Below are positions 1 through 6,944 of a DNA stretch of 27,783 nucleotides, one piece after another. The number at the start of each line of letters is the position of its first letter. Position 1 is the first letter of the stretch. Location of the stretch: assembly GCA_964345105.1 (NCBI GenBank), contig CAYFPZ010000072.1, forward strand, positions 1 through 27,783, given 5' to 3'. The notes below the pieces were generated by a model that saw nothing but the letters and a program-made list of their open reading frames with translations, was not told the origin of the DNA and made no database searches. Source of the stretch: DG-33 sp964345105 (GTDB taxonomy: Archaea > Hadarchaeota > Hadarchaeia > Hadarchaeales > Hadarchaeaceae). A program made the position numbers and the translations under genes.

Positions 1-56
1 AACACAAAAAGATTACGGTTATAAGAACTTTTTTGGTTATTTTTTACCAAATTTAG

Positions 57-74
57 TATTTTTTGCAAAAAATA
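57..74. repeat. 18-bp perfect AT-rich palindrome
   Basis: TATTTTTTGCAAAAAATA reads the same on both strands. It lies about 75 nt beyond the gatE stop, in the gene-free AT-rich stretch 1-149. It may be a protein-binding site or simply AT-rich sequence; nothing else is seen in this stretch apart from T-runs on the minus strand and a weak TTGGT/ACCAA pair at 33-50. Confidence 0.4.
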
Positions 75-106
75 GTAAAATTAAGTTAATTTAAAATGAT
101 TTTTAA

Positions 107-130
107 TCAAAAAAAAGTAAAAATGAAAAA
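107..130 (-). terminator. U-rich terminator after gatE
   Basis: On the minus strand, about 20-40 nt past the gatE stop codon, there are three successive T-runs (five, five and eight T). Archaeal RNA polymerase ends transcription at such U-rich tracts without needing a hairpin, so this is the likely end of the gatE transcript. Confidence 0.5.
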
Positions 131-149
131 CCAAAATATGGTGACAAAC

Positions 150-2045
150 CTATTTGCTCAGGCATCGTTTGATTTTCTTTTGCAGGAGTTTGCTCACGAG
201 TTGACCGTCTGCTTTACCACGAACTTCTTTCATCACAATGCCCATTAATTTTTTATGCGATTTTTCTCCCTGCTCTCTGATCATCTCAATATTATTATCC
301 ACAATTCCAGAAACTAGGTCCTTAAGCTCACTTATCGACATCGCTTTAAGGCTAAGTTCATCCAGAATTTTCTCAACCTTTTCCCGTGGTTTCCTCGCCA
401 AGGCGCTAAGGATTTGGGGAATTGATTCTTTTGTGATTTTCCTGAGCGAGAAGAGTTTAAACGTGCGCTCCAAATGCTTCTTATTGAGATTTTCGACTGG
501 AACACCCTCTCTTCGAAGGCTTACCAGTGCTTCTTCTAAAGTGGAAGCAACTAACGTGGGGTCTACACGACATTTTTTTACTATCTCTTCAAATAGGGCA
601 ACATTTTCTGAAAGGCTTATGCGGCTGGCTAAATTCTGACTCAGGTGATATTCTTTGATAAATCGCTTAACTTTCTGTTCAGGGAGTTCCGGTAGTTTTC
701 TTCTTATTCTGTTTAATCTATCCCTAGTAATTGGAATTGGCGGGATGTCCGTTTCCGGGTACATGCGCTCTGCACCCGGCAGCGGGCGCATGAATTCTGT
801 GTTTCCATCGATCAGGGCTCGGCGTGTCTCCTCTGGTACACCTTGGAGCGCTTGGTTCATCCTATCCACAACGGCTTTTAACGCAACCTCTGCTTTCTCT
901 TTATCACCTACCACGAACACGACGGCATCATCATCCGCAGCTTCGACTGTGCTTCTCAACCTAGCAGTCTCTTCCTCCGAAATTCCATATCCTGGCAGCT
1001 CATCGGTGTGGAAAATGCCTCCGACCTTCCCGTAAAGTCTTGCGTGGTCTGCGAGTTCCGTGCCGAATCTACGTCCCGGTTGTAGCTCCTTGCCAAGAAT
1101 ACCCGCGAACTTGGGTAATTTTACTGCGAGTGTCCTACCTCCAGCCCCGAGTGCCCTGCGGACGACACTCGACTTAGTAGAGGAAAAAATCTCTGTGATG
1201 TCGACGCCTTTCCCTTCCACCTTTCCTGCTCCCCTTCGTCTCAATTCATCGCGAATTTCCAGCAGGGCGAGCTGTCTCCTCACCTCTCGCTCGATGACCT
1301 CTGAAATCAGCGAGAGTTCCTGCACTCCCTTGATTTCCTGGCGAGCACCGTCTGTGATCGAGATGTTTATGTCCTGACGAATCGTCCCGATGCCCCGCTT
1401 AACCTTCCCGGTGGCCCGCAGAATCTGTCCGATATGGAGAGCTGCCTTCGCTGGTGTCTCGGGGTCTGAGAAATCCGGCCCGGTGGCGATCTCGACGAGC
1501 GGGATTCCCAGCCTGTCCAGCCGGTAATTCGCGTACTCTGGATTTTCATCTATCTTCCTAGCAGCGTCTTCCTCCAGACAAATTGTTGGTATCCTGAAAC
1601 TCTTGCCGTCGGTCTCGATCTCACCTGCTAGCGCCACCAGGGCAGTACGCTGGAAACCGCATGTGTTGCTACCGTCTATTACTATCTTGCGCATCGTGTG
1701 AACCTCGTCGACCGGCTTGGCTCCGAGGAGCAACGCCGCCTCGAGGGCTATGTTGAGCGCTTCCTCGTTAACGGGATGCGGTGGTTCATCATCCAGCTCC
1801 ACGAGACATGTGCTGTCTGGGTAGACCTGATACACAAACCCCTTACCTTTCAGAGCTTCGGCCAGCGCGGCACGGTCCACCGCCCCCATCTCACTCTGGG
1901 TCGGGCGCAGCCTCCGCCTCACCTTCAGCGACGGTTCCTCCTCGCGCAGTCTCGAGGGGCAGTTACAGAACAGCTTGTGAGTGTTGAGTTCCTGATGTAT
2001 CTCAAACCCGACGCGGAGACCGAGTTTTTCGTAGCCTGGCTCCAT
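150..2045 (-). CDS. gatE: Glu-tRNA(Gln) amidotransferase subunit E
   Basis: GatE is the tRNA-binding and kinase/transamidase subunit of the archaea-specific GatDE complex, which turns Glu-tRNA(Gln) into Gln-tRNA(Gln) in the cytoplasm with ammonia supplied by GatD. The 631-residue length matches the family. The N-terminal half carries the GatB/E cradle signature (VGFEIHQELNTHKLFC near residue 13, then RRLRPTQSEMG, PDSTCLVELDDEPP and GSNTCGFQRTALVA). A GAD-type insert follows (about 280-420), and the C-terminus is a lysine-rich YqeY-like tail ending LVSKLLQKKIKRCLSK. ATG at 2045 is preceded by GAGG with a 7-nt spacer. The partner gatD lies at 5503-6852 on the same strand but four genes away, which is an unusual arrangement. 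Very confident of function. Confidence 0.97.
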   Translation of the reverse strand: MEPGYEKLGLRVGFEIHQELNTHKLFCNCPSRLREEEPSLKVRRRLRPTQSEMGAVDRAALAEALKGKGFVYQVYPDSTCLVELDDEPPHPVNEEALNIALEAALLLGAKPVDEVHTMRKIVIDGSNTCGFQRTALVALAGEIETDGKSFRIPTICLEEDAARKIDENPEYANYRLDRLGIPLVEIATGPDFSDPETPAKAALHIGQILRATGKVKRGIGTIRQDINISITDGARQEIKGVQELSLISEVIEREVRRQLALLEIRDELRRRGAGKVEGKGVDITEIFSSTKSSVVRRALGAGGRTLAVKLPKFAGILGKELQPGRRFGTELADHARLYGKVGGIFHTDELPGYGISEEETARLRSTVEAADDDAVVFVVGDKEKAEVALKAVVDRMNQALQGVPEETRRALIDGNTEFMRPLPGAERMYPETDIPPIPITRDRLNRIRRKLPELPEQKVKRFIKEYHLSQNLASRISLSENVALFEEIVKKCRVDPTLVASTLEEALVSLRREGVPVENLNKKHLERTFKLFSLRKITKESIPQILSALARKPREKVEKILDELSLKAMSISELKDLVSGIVDNNIEMIREQGEKSHKKLMGIVMKEVRGKADGQLVSKLLQKKIKRCLSK

Positions 2046-2054
2046 ATCACCGCC

Positions 2055-2094
2055 TCAATTTTTGACTGTGGGGTATTTTAGTAAATAGGTTGAC
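2055..2094 (-). promoter_or_regulatory. gatE promoter block, repeated upstream of the thioredoxin-like gene
   Basis: Read on the plus strand, this block and 3458-3497 share TCAATTTT, then GTATTT, then GTAAATAGGTT followed by ACC, with few differences and the same spacing. On the minus strand it reads AACCTATTTAC, a plausible BRE plus TATA-like box centred near 2084. That would place transcription start about 13 nt before the gatE ATG, leaving the GAGG ribosome site in the leader. Promoter role is inferred. Confidence 0.5.
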
Positions 2095-2220
2095 CCACCC
2101 GTCCCTAATACTCCCGATTTTTTAGTATAGTTGCGTCTAATGGGGGACGAACTTCGAAATAGTCAGTCTCCTAATTTGAAGTAGTGTATTCTTGTTTCAC
2201 GAACCTATCTCAAGCGCGGG

Positions 2221-3018
2221 TTACTTCGGCAGCGAGGAAAGCAGTTTGTCTTCCCAAGCGACTTGGTGATTGAAATGGCTGTTCGGGTCGACTATTAGGG
2301 CGTACAGCCAGTAGATACCGAAAATACCCACCGTCAATATGGTCAATACAAGATAGAGGATTACGTTTCGGTCCGGAATCGAGTGAAACCGGCGCGGCAC
2401 TTCTAAAGCCACGATGGGTTCAGCGGTTTTTTCCAAATCTTCCAGAAAGAAGTCCTCACGTTTTTCGTGGCGGTAAAAATCCCTCATTAGAAAATAGGCG
2501 ACATACAAAGCGACGAAGGGTATGAAAAAAGATAAAATAGCCCACAAGAATGCTGGTTGCTCCTTCTCACTTAGTCTTGCCTCTCTGGTGCTTCGCTCAA
2601 TGGACGCCAGCTTATCTTCAATTTTGGCTCTTTTTTTCCCGGCCGATGAGGCGAGAGCTTTGACTACATCTTCTTCCAGCAGTTGATGACGCTTGAAGTG
2701 TTCATTCCTGCGCTTGATTAGCTTGTAAATTAAAATCAGTAGCAATAGAGCGCCTGTGATGCCCACCAAGGCAATAACCGCCATGAAGGCAGCATGTGCT
2801 AGGGTCATTCTTGCAGGCATTTCCCACCTCCAAATTAAAAATCCTACAACTGCAATACTTGCTGCTGCGGCGAATAATAGGAGCGGAACGAACGCCCATA
2901 AAGGTGAAAGCACTTTATCGGTTTCACCGCGCATTCGGACGCTTTGTTTTAACCTCTCCATCCGGACACGCCGCCGATTAATATTTGGTTTTGGAAGATT
3001 ATAAAACTTGATTACCAC
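2221..3018 (-). CDS. DUF4234-like four-helix membrane protein
   Basis: This is a predicted inner-membrane protein of unknown function. Four hydrophobic segments are visible at about residues 40-63, 76-101, 158-180 and 220-245. Between helices 2 and 3 lies a charged, probably cytoplasmic stretch rich in Lys, Arg and Glu. The last helix, with ILTVGIFGIYWLYALIVDPN, resembles the glycine/tyrosine pattern of DUF4234 proteins. The long frame begins at a GTG (3018) without a clear ribosome site; ATG codons at 2961 and 2934 are alternatives and would remove a very basic N-terminal tail but no helix. It sits 26 nt downstream of the thioredoxin-like gene on the same strand and may be cotranscribed with it. 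DUF4234 assignment is by pattern only and is moderate. Confidence 0.7.
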   Translation of the reverse strand: MVIKFYNLPKPNINRRRVRMERLKQSVRMRGETDKVLSPLWAFVPLLLFAAAASIAVVGFLIWRWEMPARMTLAHAAFMAVIALVGITGALLLLILIYKLIKRRNEHFKRHQLLEEDVVKALASSAGKKRAKIEDKLASIERSTREARLSEKEQPAFLWAILSFFIPFVALYVAYFLMRDFYRHEKREDFFLEDLEKTAEPIVALEVPRRFHSIPDRNVILYLVLTILTVGIFGIYWLYALIVDPNSHFNHQVAWEDKLLSSLPK

Positions 3019-3044
3019 TAACGCTTACCAATTAAAGTGGCGAA

Positions 3045-3416
3045 TCAATTCAGTTTTTTAATGGCTTCTTTAATCATTTCTTTTGGCGGATAGGGATATT
3101 GTTTTCCTTTATAGAAATAGATCCTGCACCCACATCTGCATTCTTGTTTGACAAATTCGGTTTTTTCTTTTGCACGTTCAGCGAGTTCTTCACAAGGCAA
3201 ACATTGCCCCTTGCTAACTTCTTCCTGTATATCTTTTCCATTTATTCTGACGGTTGGCGAGCCCACGAAGTTATATTTCCTTGCCTTTTCATCTGTATCA
3301 ATTAAAATTTCTTCTACCTCAGCCTTTACTCCAAGTTCTTCTAAACTTTCCTTGATTAATTTCTTAGTCTGTACACACCAAGGACAATCTAGAATATACA
3401 AAAGTTGAACTTTCAT
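3045..3416 (-). CDS. Cysteine-rich thioredoxin/glutaredoxin-like protein
   Basis: A small thioredoxin-fold protein of 123 residues. The N-terminal strand is followed by a redox motif CPWC at residues 11-14, and GSPTV at 52-56 supplies the cis-proline loop typical of the fold. Two further cysteine groups follow, CLPC (72-75) and CRCGC (93-97), before a basic C-terminal helix. The tail pattern YPYPPKEMI is reminiscent of DUF2703-type thioredoxin relatives. Likely a disulfide oxidoreductase or metal/thiol-handling protein, substrate unknown. I prefer ATG 3416, preceded by GAGG at a 9-nt spacing and fitting the fold start; an upstream ATG at 3461 adds 15 residues of poor quality. A TATA-like TTTATATG at 3443-3450 and the block at 3458-3497 are both possible promoters. 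Followed closely by the DUF4234-like gene. Confidence 0.8.
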   Translation of the reverse strand: MKVQLLYILDCPWCVQTKKLIKESLEELGVKAEVEEILIDTDEKARKYNFVGSPTVRINGKDIQEEVSKGQCLPCEELAERAKEKTEFVKQECRCGCRIYFYKGKQYPYPPKEMIKEAIKKLN

Positions 3417-3457
3417 CGTTATCCAACCTCGTAGTCTGGCCCCATATAAACGCCCAT

Positions 3458-3497
3458 TCAATTTTGATAATGAAGTATTTCGGTAAATAGGTTAACC
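3458..3497 (-). promoter_or_regulatory. Second copy of the gatE-type promoter block
   Basis: The block closely matches 2055-2094 (shared GTATTT and GTAAATAGGTT with ACC after one variable base). On the minus strand it carries GGTTAACCTATTTAC. It lies 42-81 nt upstream of the preferred start of the thioredoxin-like gene. Two promoters with the same sequence suggest common regulation or a past duplication. Confidence 0.45.
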
Positions 3498-3518
3498 TGC
3501 TTAAGATTCAAACTGCTA

Positions 3519-3531
3519 ATAATTTAAAAAA
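3519..3531 (-). terminator. T-run after treT
   Basis: On the minus strand the treT stop TGA is followed directly by TTTTTT and AAATT, a U-rich tract suitable for archaeal termination and lying just before the promoter block of the next gene. Confidence 0.4.
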
Positions 3532-4749
3532 TCAAAATTGAATTATGTCGTCCTCGTGGTACAACGATATGAACAGGGCGAGGTAGTCACGGATATGCCT
3601 AGTGATGAGGAAGTTGTTCTTTACGTGCTTCCTACCATTCAGCCCGATGGTCCTAGTATATTCCGGCTCGTTTAGCAACATCCTCAAGTAGTGCGCGGTT
3701 CCTTCGACCGAATACGTGAGAAATCCGGAGTATTCGTGAACTACCTGGAGGGGGATGCCTCCCACAGCGGACGCCACCACTGGCCTCGCTTTCCACAGCG
3801 CCTCGGCCACTGTCAGGCCAAAACCCTCTTTCAAAGATTTCTGGAGGACAACCGTAGACATCCTTTGCAAGGCGTTGATCTCTATGTCGCTTGCAGGCGG
3901 ATGAAAGATGACGTGAATATCCGGGTCATCGGCGGCCACGGATTTCACTTCCTCGTAAACTTTGAACCCCTCGGGATCGTCTAGGGCACTGCCGCCAGCG
4001 AGAACGAGCTGGCAGCCGAACTGTCTTTTAACCTTCCTGTACGCATCGATCACTCCGATGGGATCCTTCAAACGGTCAAAGCGGGAGATCTGCGTTATTA
4101 TCGGCCTTTCCTTGTCTATCCCAAATCGTTCAGCCACCGAGTCCACACTCTCCTGGGATAACTCCTTGTTTTTATCGCTCAGGGGGTCTATCGAAGGAGA
4201 TATCATAAATTGCGGAATGCTCAGATCCGCGGAAAAAGCCGGGGCCGAGAAAACTGCACAGTCATAATTCTTAATGTACGACTTCAAGAAATCCATTATA
4301 TCGGATTTCGGTCCAGAGAGGTCGATGTGACATCTCCAGACCCACTTTTTATCTCCGCTTTTCTTCTCCACAAGGGCTATGGGCTGTGGGTCATGAATGA
4401 ACATTACGTCCCCATAGAATTCCATCTCCTCCGCATTTTGGAGGTTGACCTGCCGGAGGTATTCTAGGTCTTCCCCCTTGATTTCCACATCCATCCCGTG
4501 CAAGGCATTGTGGATTTTTTTCGTAATTCCGAAGAATTTCTCGTTGCCCTTTATGACATCCCACCTCGCATCCACCCCGAGCTGTTTCATGAGCGGAACC
4601 ATCCTAGTCAGTATCTCCGCGACTCCGCCGCCCACAGACGTCGAGTTGATGTTCTGGATCACACTGTCCTCCAATTTTTCCGCCAAGAGGTACAGCTCGT
4701 CGATCTTTGCCTGACCGACTACGGCAGCGTAATCATCAATTCTTTGCAT
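3532..4749 (-). CDS. treT: Trehalose glycosyltransferring synthase TreT (GT4)
   Basis: TreT reversibly joins NDP-glucose (ADP- or UDP-glucose) and glucose to give trehalose, in the cytoplasm. The protein of 405 residues is close to the characterised Thermococcales enzyme (about 410). Visible family features are INSTSVGGGVAEIL (34-47) at the donor/acceptor cleft, FIHDPQP (118-124), WRCHIDLS (138-145), ISRFDRLKDP (221-230), and the GT4 E-x7-E motif in KEGFGLTVAEAL (E308 and E316) followed by VVASAVGGIPLQV. ATG 4749 is preceded by GGTGA with a 6-nt spacer that lies inside the end of the upstream DUF5752 gene; the frames overlap by 14 nt, implying translational coupling. It can work in trehalose synthesis or, in reverse, in trehalose use. 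Confidence 0.93.
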   Translation of the reverse strand: MQRIDDYAAVVGQAKIDELYLLAEKLEDSVIQNINSTSVGGGVAEILTRMVPLMKQLGVDARWDVIKGNEKFFGITKKIHNALHGMDVEIKGEDLEYLRQVNLQNAEEMEFYGDVMFIHDPQPIALVEKKSGDKKWVWRCHIDLSGPKSDIMDFLKSYIKNYDCAVFSAPAFSADLSIPQFMISPSIDPLSDKNKELSQESVDSVAERFGIDKERPIITQISRFDRLKDPIGVIDAYRKVKRQFGCQLVLAGGSALDDPEGFKVYEEVKSVAADDPDIHVIFHPPASDIEINALQRMSTVVLQKSLKEGFGLTVAEALWKARPVVASAVGGIPLQVVHEYSGFLTYSVEGTAHYLRMLLNEPEYTRTIGLNGRKHVKNNFLITRHIRDYLALFISLYHEDDIIQF

Positions 4750-5389
4750 ATTTGCTCACCAGATTGATGAGTTTTTTGCGGAGCCCATTCAGGGTAATCG
4801 TGTAGATGCTCAATTCCGAAATTTCTTCTGCCAGTTTTTCCTCTCCAATGCCGCGGAACCAAGTTGCAAAATCGCTTGCGCCCCTCCGGAGGCGCATCGG
4901 CGCTTCGAACATATGGAAGTAGATGGAGTGGATGCTTATCTTACCCAAGACTTCGACGAACTCCTTCAGGTCACTGGCTATGTAGGATGCGGGCAGTATG
5001 ATCGTTACGCAACTTGAGAAATTAAATTCCTGGCCTTCCGGACAGTCAGCGATGCGTCTTCCTTTGGATATGTATTCCTCCAAAATCTTGATAAATTCTA
5101 ATCGCACTTCCTCCATTTCCCTGAAGCTCATTATGTCCACGCTGGCAAACATTTCCCCCAAGTCTTTTTGGTTAAGGATATTCGACAACCAATACGCGAA
5201 ATCGTTTGGCGGCTCGGGGGACAGGTAGTGATGTTTTTCTAAGAAACGGTGGGTGTGGTAGTATATCGAACTTGTGGGCACCTTTTTTAGCCCTTCAAGT
5301 AATTCAACTGGATTTCTCGCCCTTATCCCGAGTAATCTGACTAGGTGGAAATGGGTGAAGAATTTAAACGGACCACTCATCATTGCCAT
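4736..5389 (-). CDS. DUF5752 family protein coupled to TreT
   Basis: A 217-residue soluble protein that I match to DUF5752, a family of unknown function known next to TreT-type glycosyltransferases. It contains an internal duplication: the half at about 28-106 has SIYYHTHRFL and NDFAYWL, and the half at about 141-214 has SIYFHMFEAP and SDFATWF, each followed by an acidic helix and an LxxLRKxL-like or EFIKILEEY helix. Paired histidines (H45, H47; H159) sit at matching places. It is upstream of treT and overlaps it by 14 nt. ATG 5389 starts ATG-GCA-ATG-ATG; no ribosome site is seen, but a TATA-like box about 29 nt upstream suggests a leaderless message. A regulatory or structural partner of TreT is inferred from coupling only. 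Confidence 0.82.
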   Translation of the reverse strand: MAMMSGPFKFFTHFHLVRLLGIRARNPVELLEGLKKVPTSSIYYHTHRFLEKHHYLSPEPPNDFAYWLSNILNQKDLGEMFASVDIMSFREMEEVRLEFIKILEEYISKGRRIADCPEGQEFNFSSCVTIILPASYIASDLKEFVEVLGKISIHSIYFHMFEAPMRLRRGASDFATWFRGIGEEKLAEEISELSIYTITLNGLRKKLINLVSKYAKN

Positions 5390-5410
5390 CTTTTAAAGGA
5401 GGGACTCAAT

Positions 5411-5424
5411 GTGTCTTATAAACT
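5411..5424 (-). promoter_or_regulatory. TATA-like box for DUF5752-treT
   Basis: On the minus strand AAGTTTATAAGACA is centred about 29 nt before the ATG at 5389, the spacing expected for a leaderless or near-leaderless archaeal transcript. Confidence 0.5.
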
Positions 5425-5437
5425 TTGCGCAAGTTGC

Positions 5438-5476
5438 TTGCCGGTCGGGCAAAATTGTCTTCTTGTGGCTTGCCAC
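5438..5476. other. Two small hairpins between gatD and DUF5752
   Basis: TTGCC/GGCAA at 5438-5442 and 5448-5452 (5-nt loop) and GTGGC/GCCAC at 5465-5469 and 5472-5476 (2-nt loop). They follow the gatD stop on the minus strand and could help end its transcript, but only a four-T run accompanies them. Confidence 0.25.
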
Positions 5477-5502
5477 GATGTGTTTCTCTTTGAACATGTC
5501 CC

Positions 5503-6852
5503 TCACGGAGCTTGGGTAAAAGCTGGCTTCAGGAAAACATCGGGTCTGGTCCTGGGAGTGATCTCGCCGGCAATGTTGCTCTGCATAATTTTCGAGACTT
5601 CTTCAATTTTTTTCACATGGCCGAGTGCGAACATGAGTTTCACATAAGCTGTCTCCGGAAGCATGTCCTCCCCGGGTATCACGCCCAGCTGGAGCAGGTC
5701 GCGACCAGTCGAGTAGACCTTCATGTCGACCCGCCCCCATAGGCACTGCGAGGTCATCACCACAGGCACCCCTTTCGCAACGGCGCGCTTTATCCCATCA
5801 AACAAGGACTCCGGCACATGTCCCAGCCCAGTTCCCTCAAGCACGATGCCCTTATCCCCCGCCCTAAGCATCCCCTCGATGACACTCGAAGGCATCCCCG
5901 GCGTGACCTTCAGGAGTGCCACCTTGGGCTCGAATTTTCCATCCACCTCTACTTTACCCTTCGGTCTCGCGTGGTTGTAGTCATCGCGTAAAAGCTTCAG
6001 CTCGCGCTTGCTGACCTTTCCTATCGGGATGTCGTTGATGCTCATGAAGGTGTCGCGGCGGCTCGTGTGGCATTTTCTAACTTTTGTCCCACGGTGGATC
6101 AGGCAGAAATCGTCCTCCGCTGAACCGTGCATAACAACGCAAACCTCAGCGATATCGGACTTGCCCGCCACCGTTACGGCCGAGATCAGGTTAAGGGCCG
6201 CATCGCTGCTGGGCCTGTCCGAGGAGCGCTGGGACCCCACTAGCACGACTGGCCTGTGGAGCCCCTTGAGCATGAAGCTGAGCGCTGCCGCAGTGTAGCC
6301 CATGGTGTCAGTGCCGTGGGCGACCACCACGCCGGATGCCCCGCCATTTATATCCTTCGCGATAGCCTTGCCGATCTTAATCCAGAGTTCAGGGGTCATG
6401 TGCTCGCTGAAGACGTTGCAGGCCTCCACGACCTTGACGTTCGCAAGTTCCGCGATCTCGGGAACCGCGCTGTAGATCTCCTCAGGTGTGAAGGCCGGGA
6501 AGACCGCACCCGTCCGGTAATCGACCCTGCTCGCTATCGTCCCGCCCGTGCCGATTATCGTCACGTTTGGTTTGGAGGGGTCGGGTTTGAGTTCGAGTTT
6601 TGGGACGCTGAGTTTTGGGGGTTTTCCACGCTCGAGCAGTTTGATTTTCGTGCCAGTGCCTATCTTTACACCCAAATTGTACCCACTCGGGAGTTTGAGA
6701 ACTAGGTGATTTGGATCTCCGAGTTCGGTGCGGGGCATCAGCACGCCTTCATAGCTCCTGCTGGCGTCTTCGACCTTTATCCGGTCCCCCACTTTCACGG
6801 AGGCTGCCTTCAAAATTCGCTGAGCCCTGCCCCTGTATCCGGACATTCCCAT
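5503..6852 (-). CDS. gatD: Glu-tRNA(Gln) amidotransferase subunit D
   Basis: GatD is the L-asparaginase-like subunit that releases ammonia from glutamine (or asparagine) for GatE. The first 85 residues form the small AnsA-associated beta-barrel domain of GatD proteins, with VGDRIKVE and GTKIKLLE. The asparaginase core starts near residue 97 with GTGGTIAS (101-108, nucleophile T105) and continues with VVAHGTDTM (177-184; T181, D182), VLVGSQRSSDRPSSDA and a lysine further on. Length 449 is normal for GatD (about 420-450). ATG 6852 has no ribosome site; a TATA-like box about 27 nt upstream suggests a leaderless transcript. gatE is on the same strand but 3.5 kb downstream, with four other genes in between. 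Function is secure. Confidence 0.96.
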   Translation of the reverse strand: MGMSGYRGRAQRILKAASVKVGDRIKVEDASRSYEGVLMPRTELGDPNHLVLKLPSGYNLGVKIGTGTKIKLLERGKPPKLSVPKLELKPDPSKPNVTIIGTGGTIASRVDYRTGAVFPAFTPEEIYSAVPEIAELANVKVVEACNVFSEHMTPELWIKIGKAIAKDINGGASGVVVAHGTDTMGYTAAALSFMLKGLHRPVVLVGSQRSSDRPSSDAALNLISAVTVAGKSDIAEVCVVMHGSAEDDFCLIHRGTKVRKCHTSRRDTFMSINDIPIGKVSKRELKLLRDDYNHARPKGKVEVDGKFEPKVALLKVTPGMPSSVIEGMLRAGDKGIVLEGTGLGHVPESLFDGIKRAVAKGVPVVMTSQCLWGRVDMKVYSTGRDLLQLGVIPGEDMLPETAYVKLMFALGHVKKIEEVSKIMQSNIAGEITPRTRPDVFLKPAFTQAP

Positions 6853-6872
6853 CAGCTTACGGTAATGCGCGG

Positions 6873-6884
6873 GGGCTTAAATCG
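6873..6884 (-). promoter_or_regulatory. TATA-like box of gatD
   Basis: CGATTTAAGC on the minus strand is centred about 27 nt before the gatD ATG at 6852. No Shine-Dalgarno is seen between box and ATG, so the message is probably leaderless. Confidence 0.5.
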
Positions 6885-6930
6885 ATAGCTCTTGCAAATC
6901 ATCAGCTACACTGACGGCACAGCCAGCGTC

Positions 6931-6944
6931 AAGTCAATAAAAAA
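6931..6944 (-). terminator. T-run after PEPCK
   Basis: Directly after the PEPCK stop (TGA at 6945-6947 on the minus strand) comes TTTTTTATTGAC, a U-rich tract suitable for archaeal termination ahead of the gatD promoter. Confidence 0.4.

Noticed and set aside
238..1377. Several 105-133 codon open frames on the plus strand opposite gatE.
   Set aside because: All are antisense to a strongly conserved gene, and their compositions (Ser, Pro, Arg rich) are typical of shadow frames.
5438..5476. Two hairpins considered as a small RNA or tRNA fragment.
   Set aside because: Arms are only 5 nt each and no cloverleaf or conserved loop is present; at most they help end gatD transcription.
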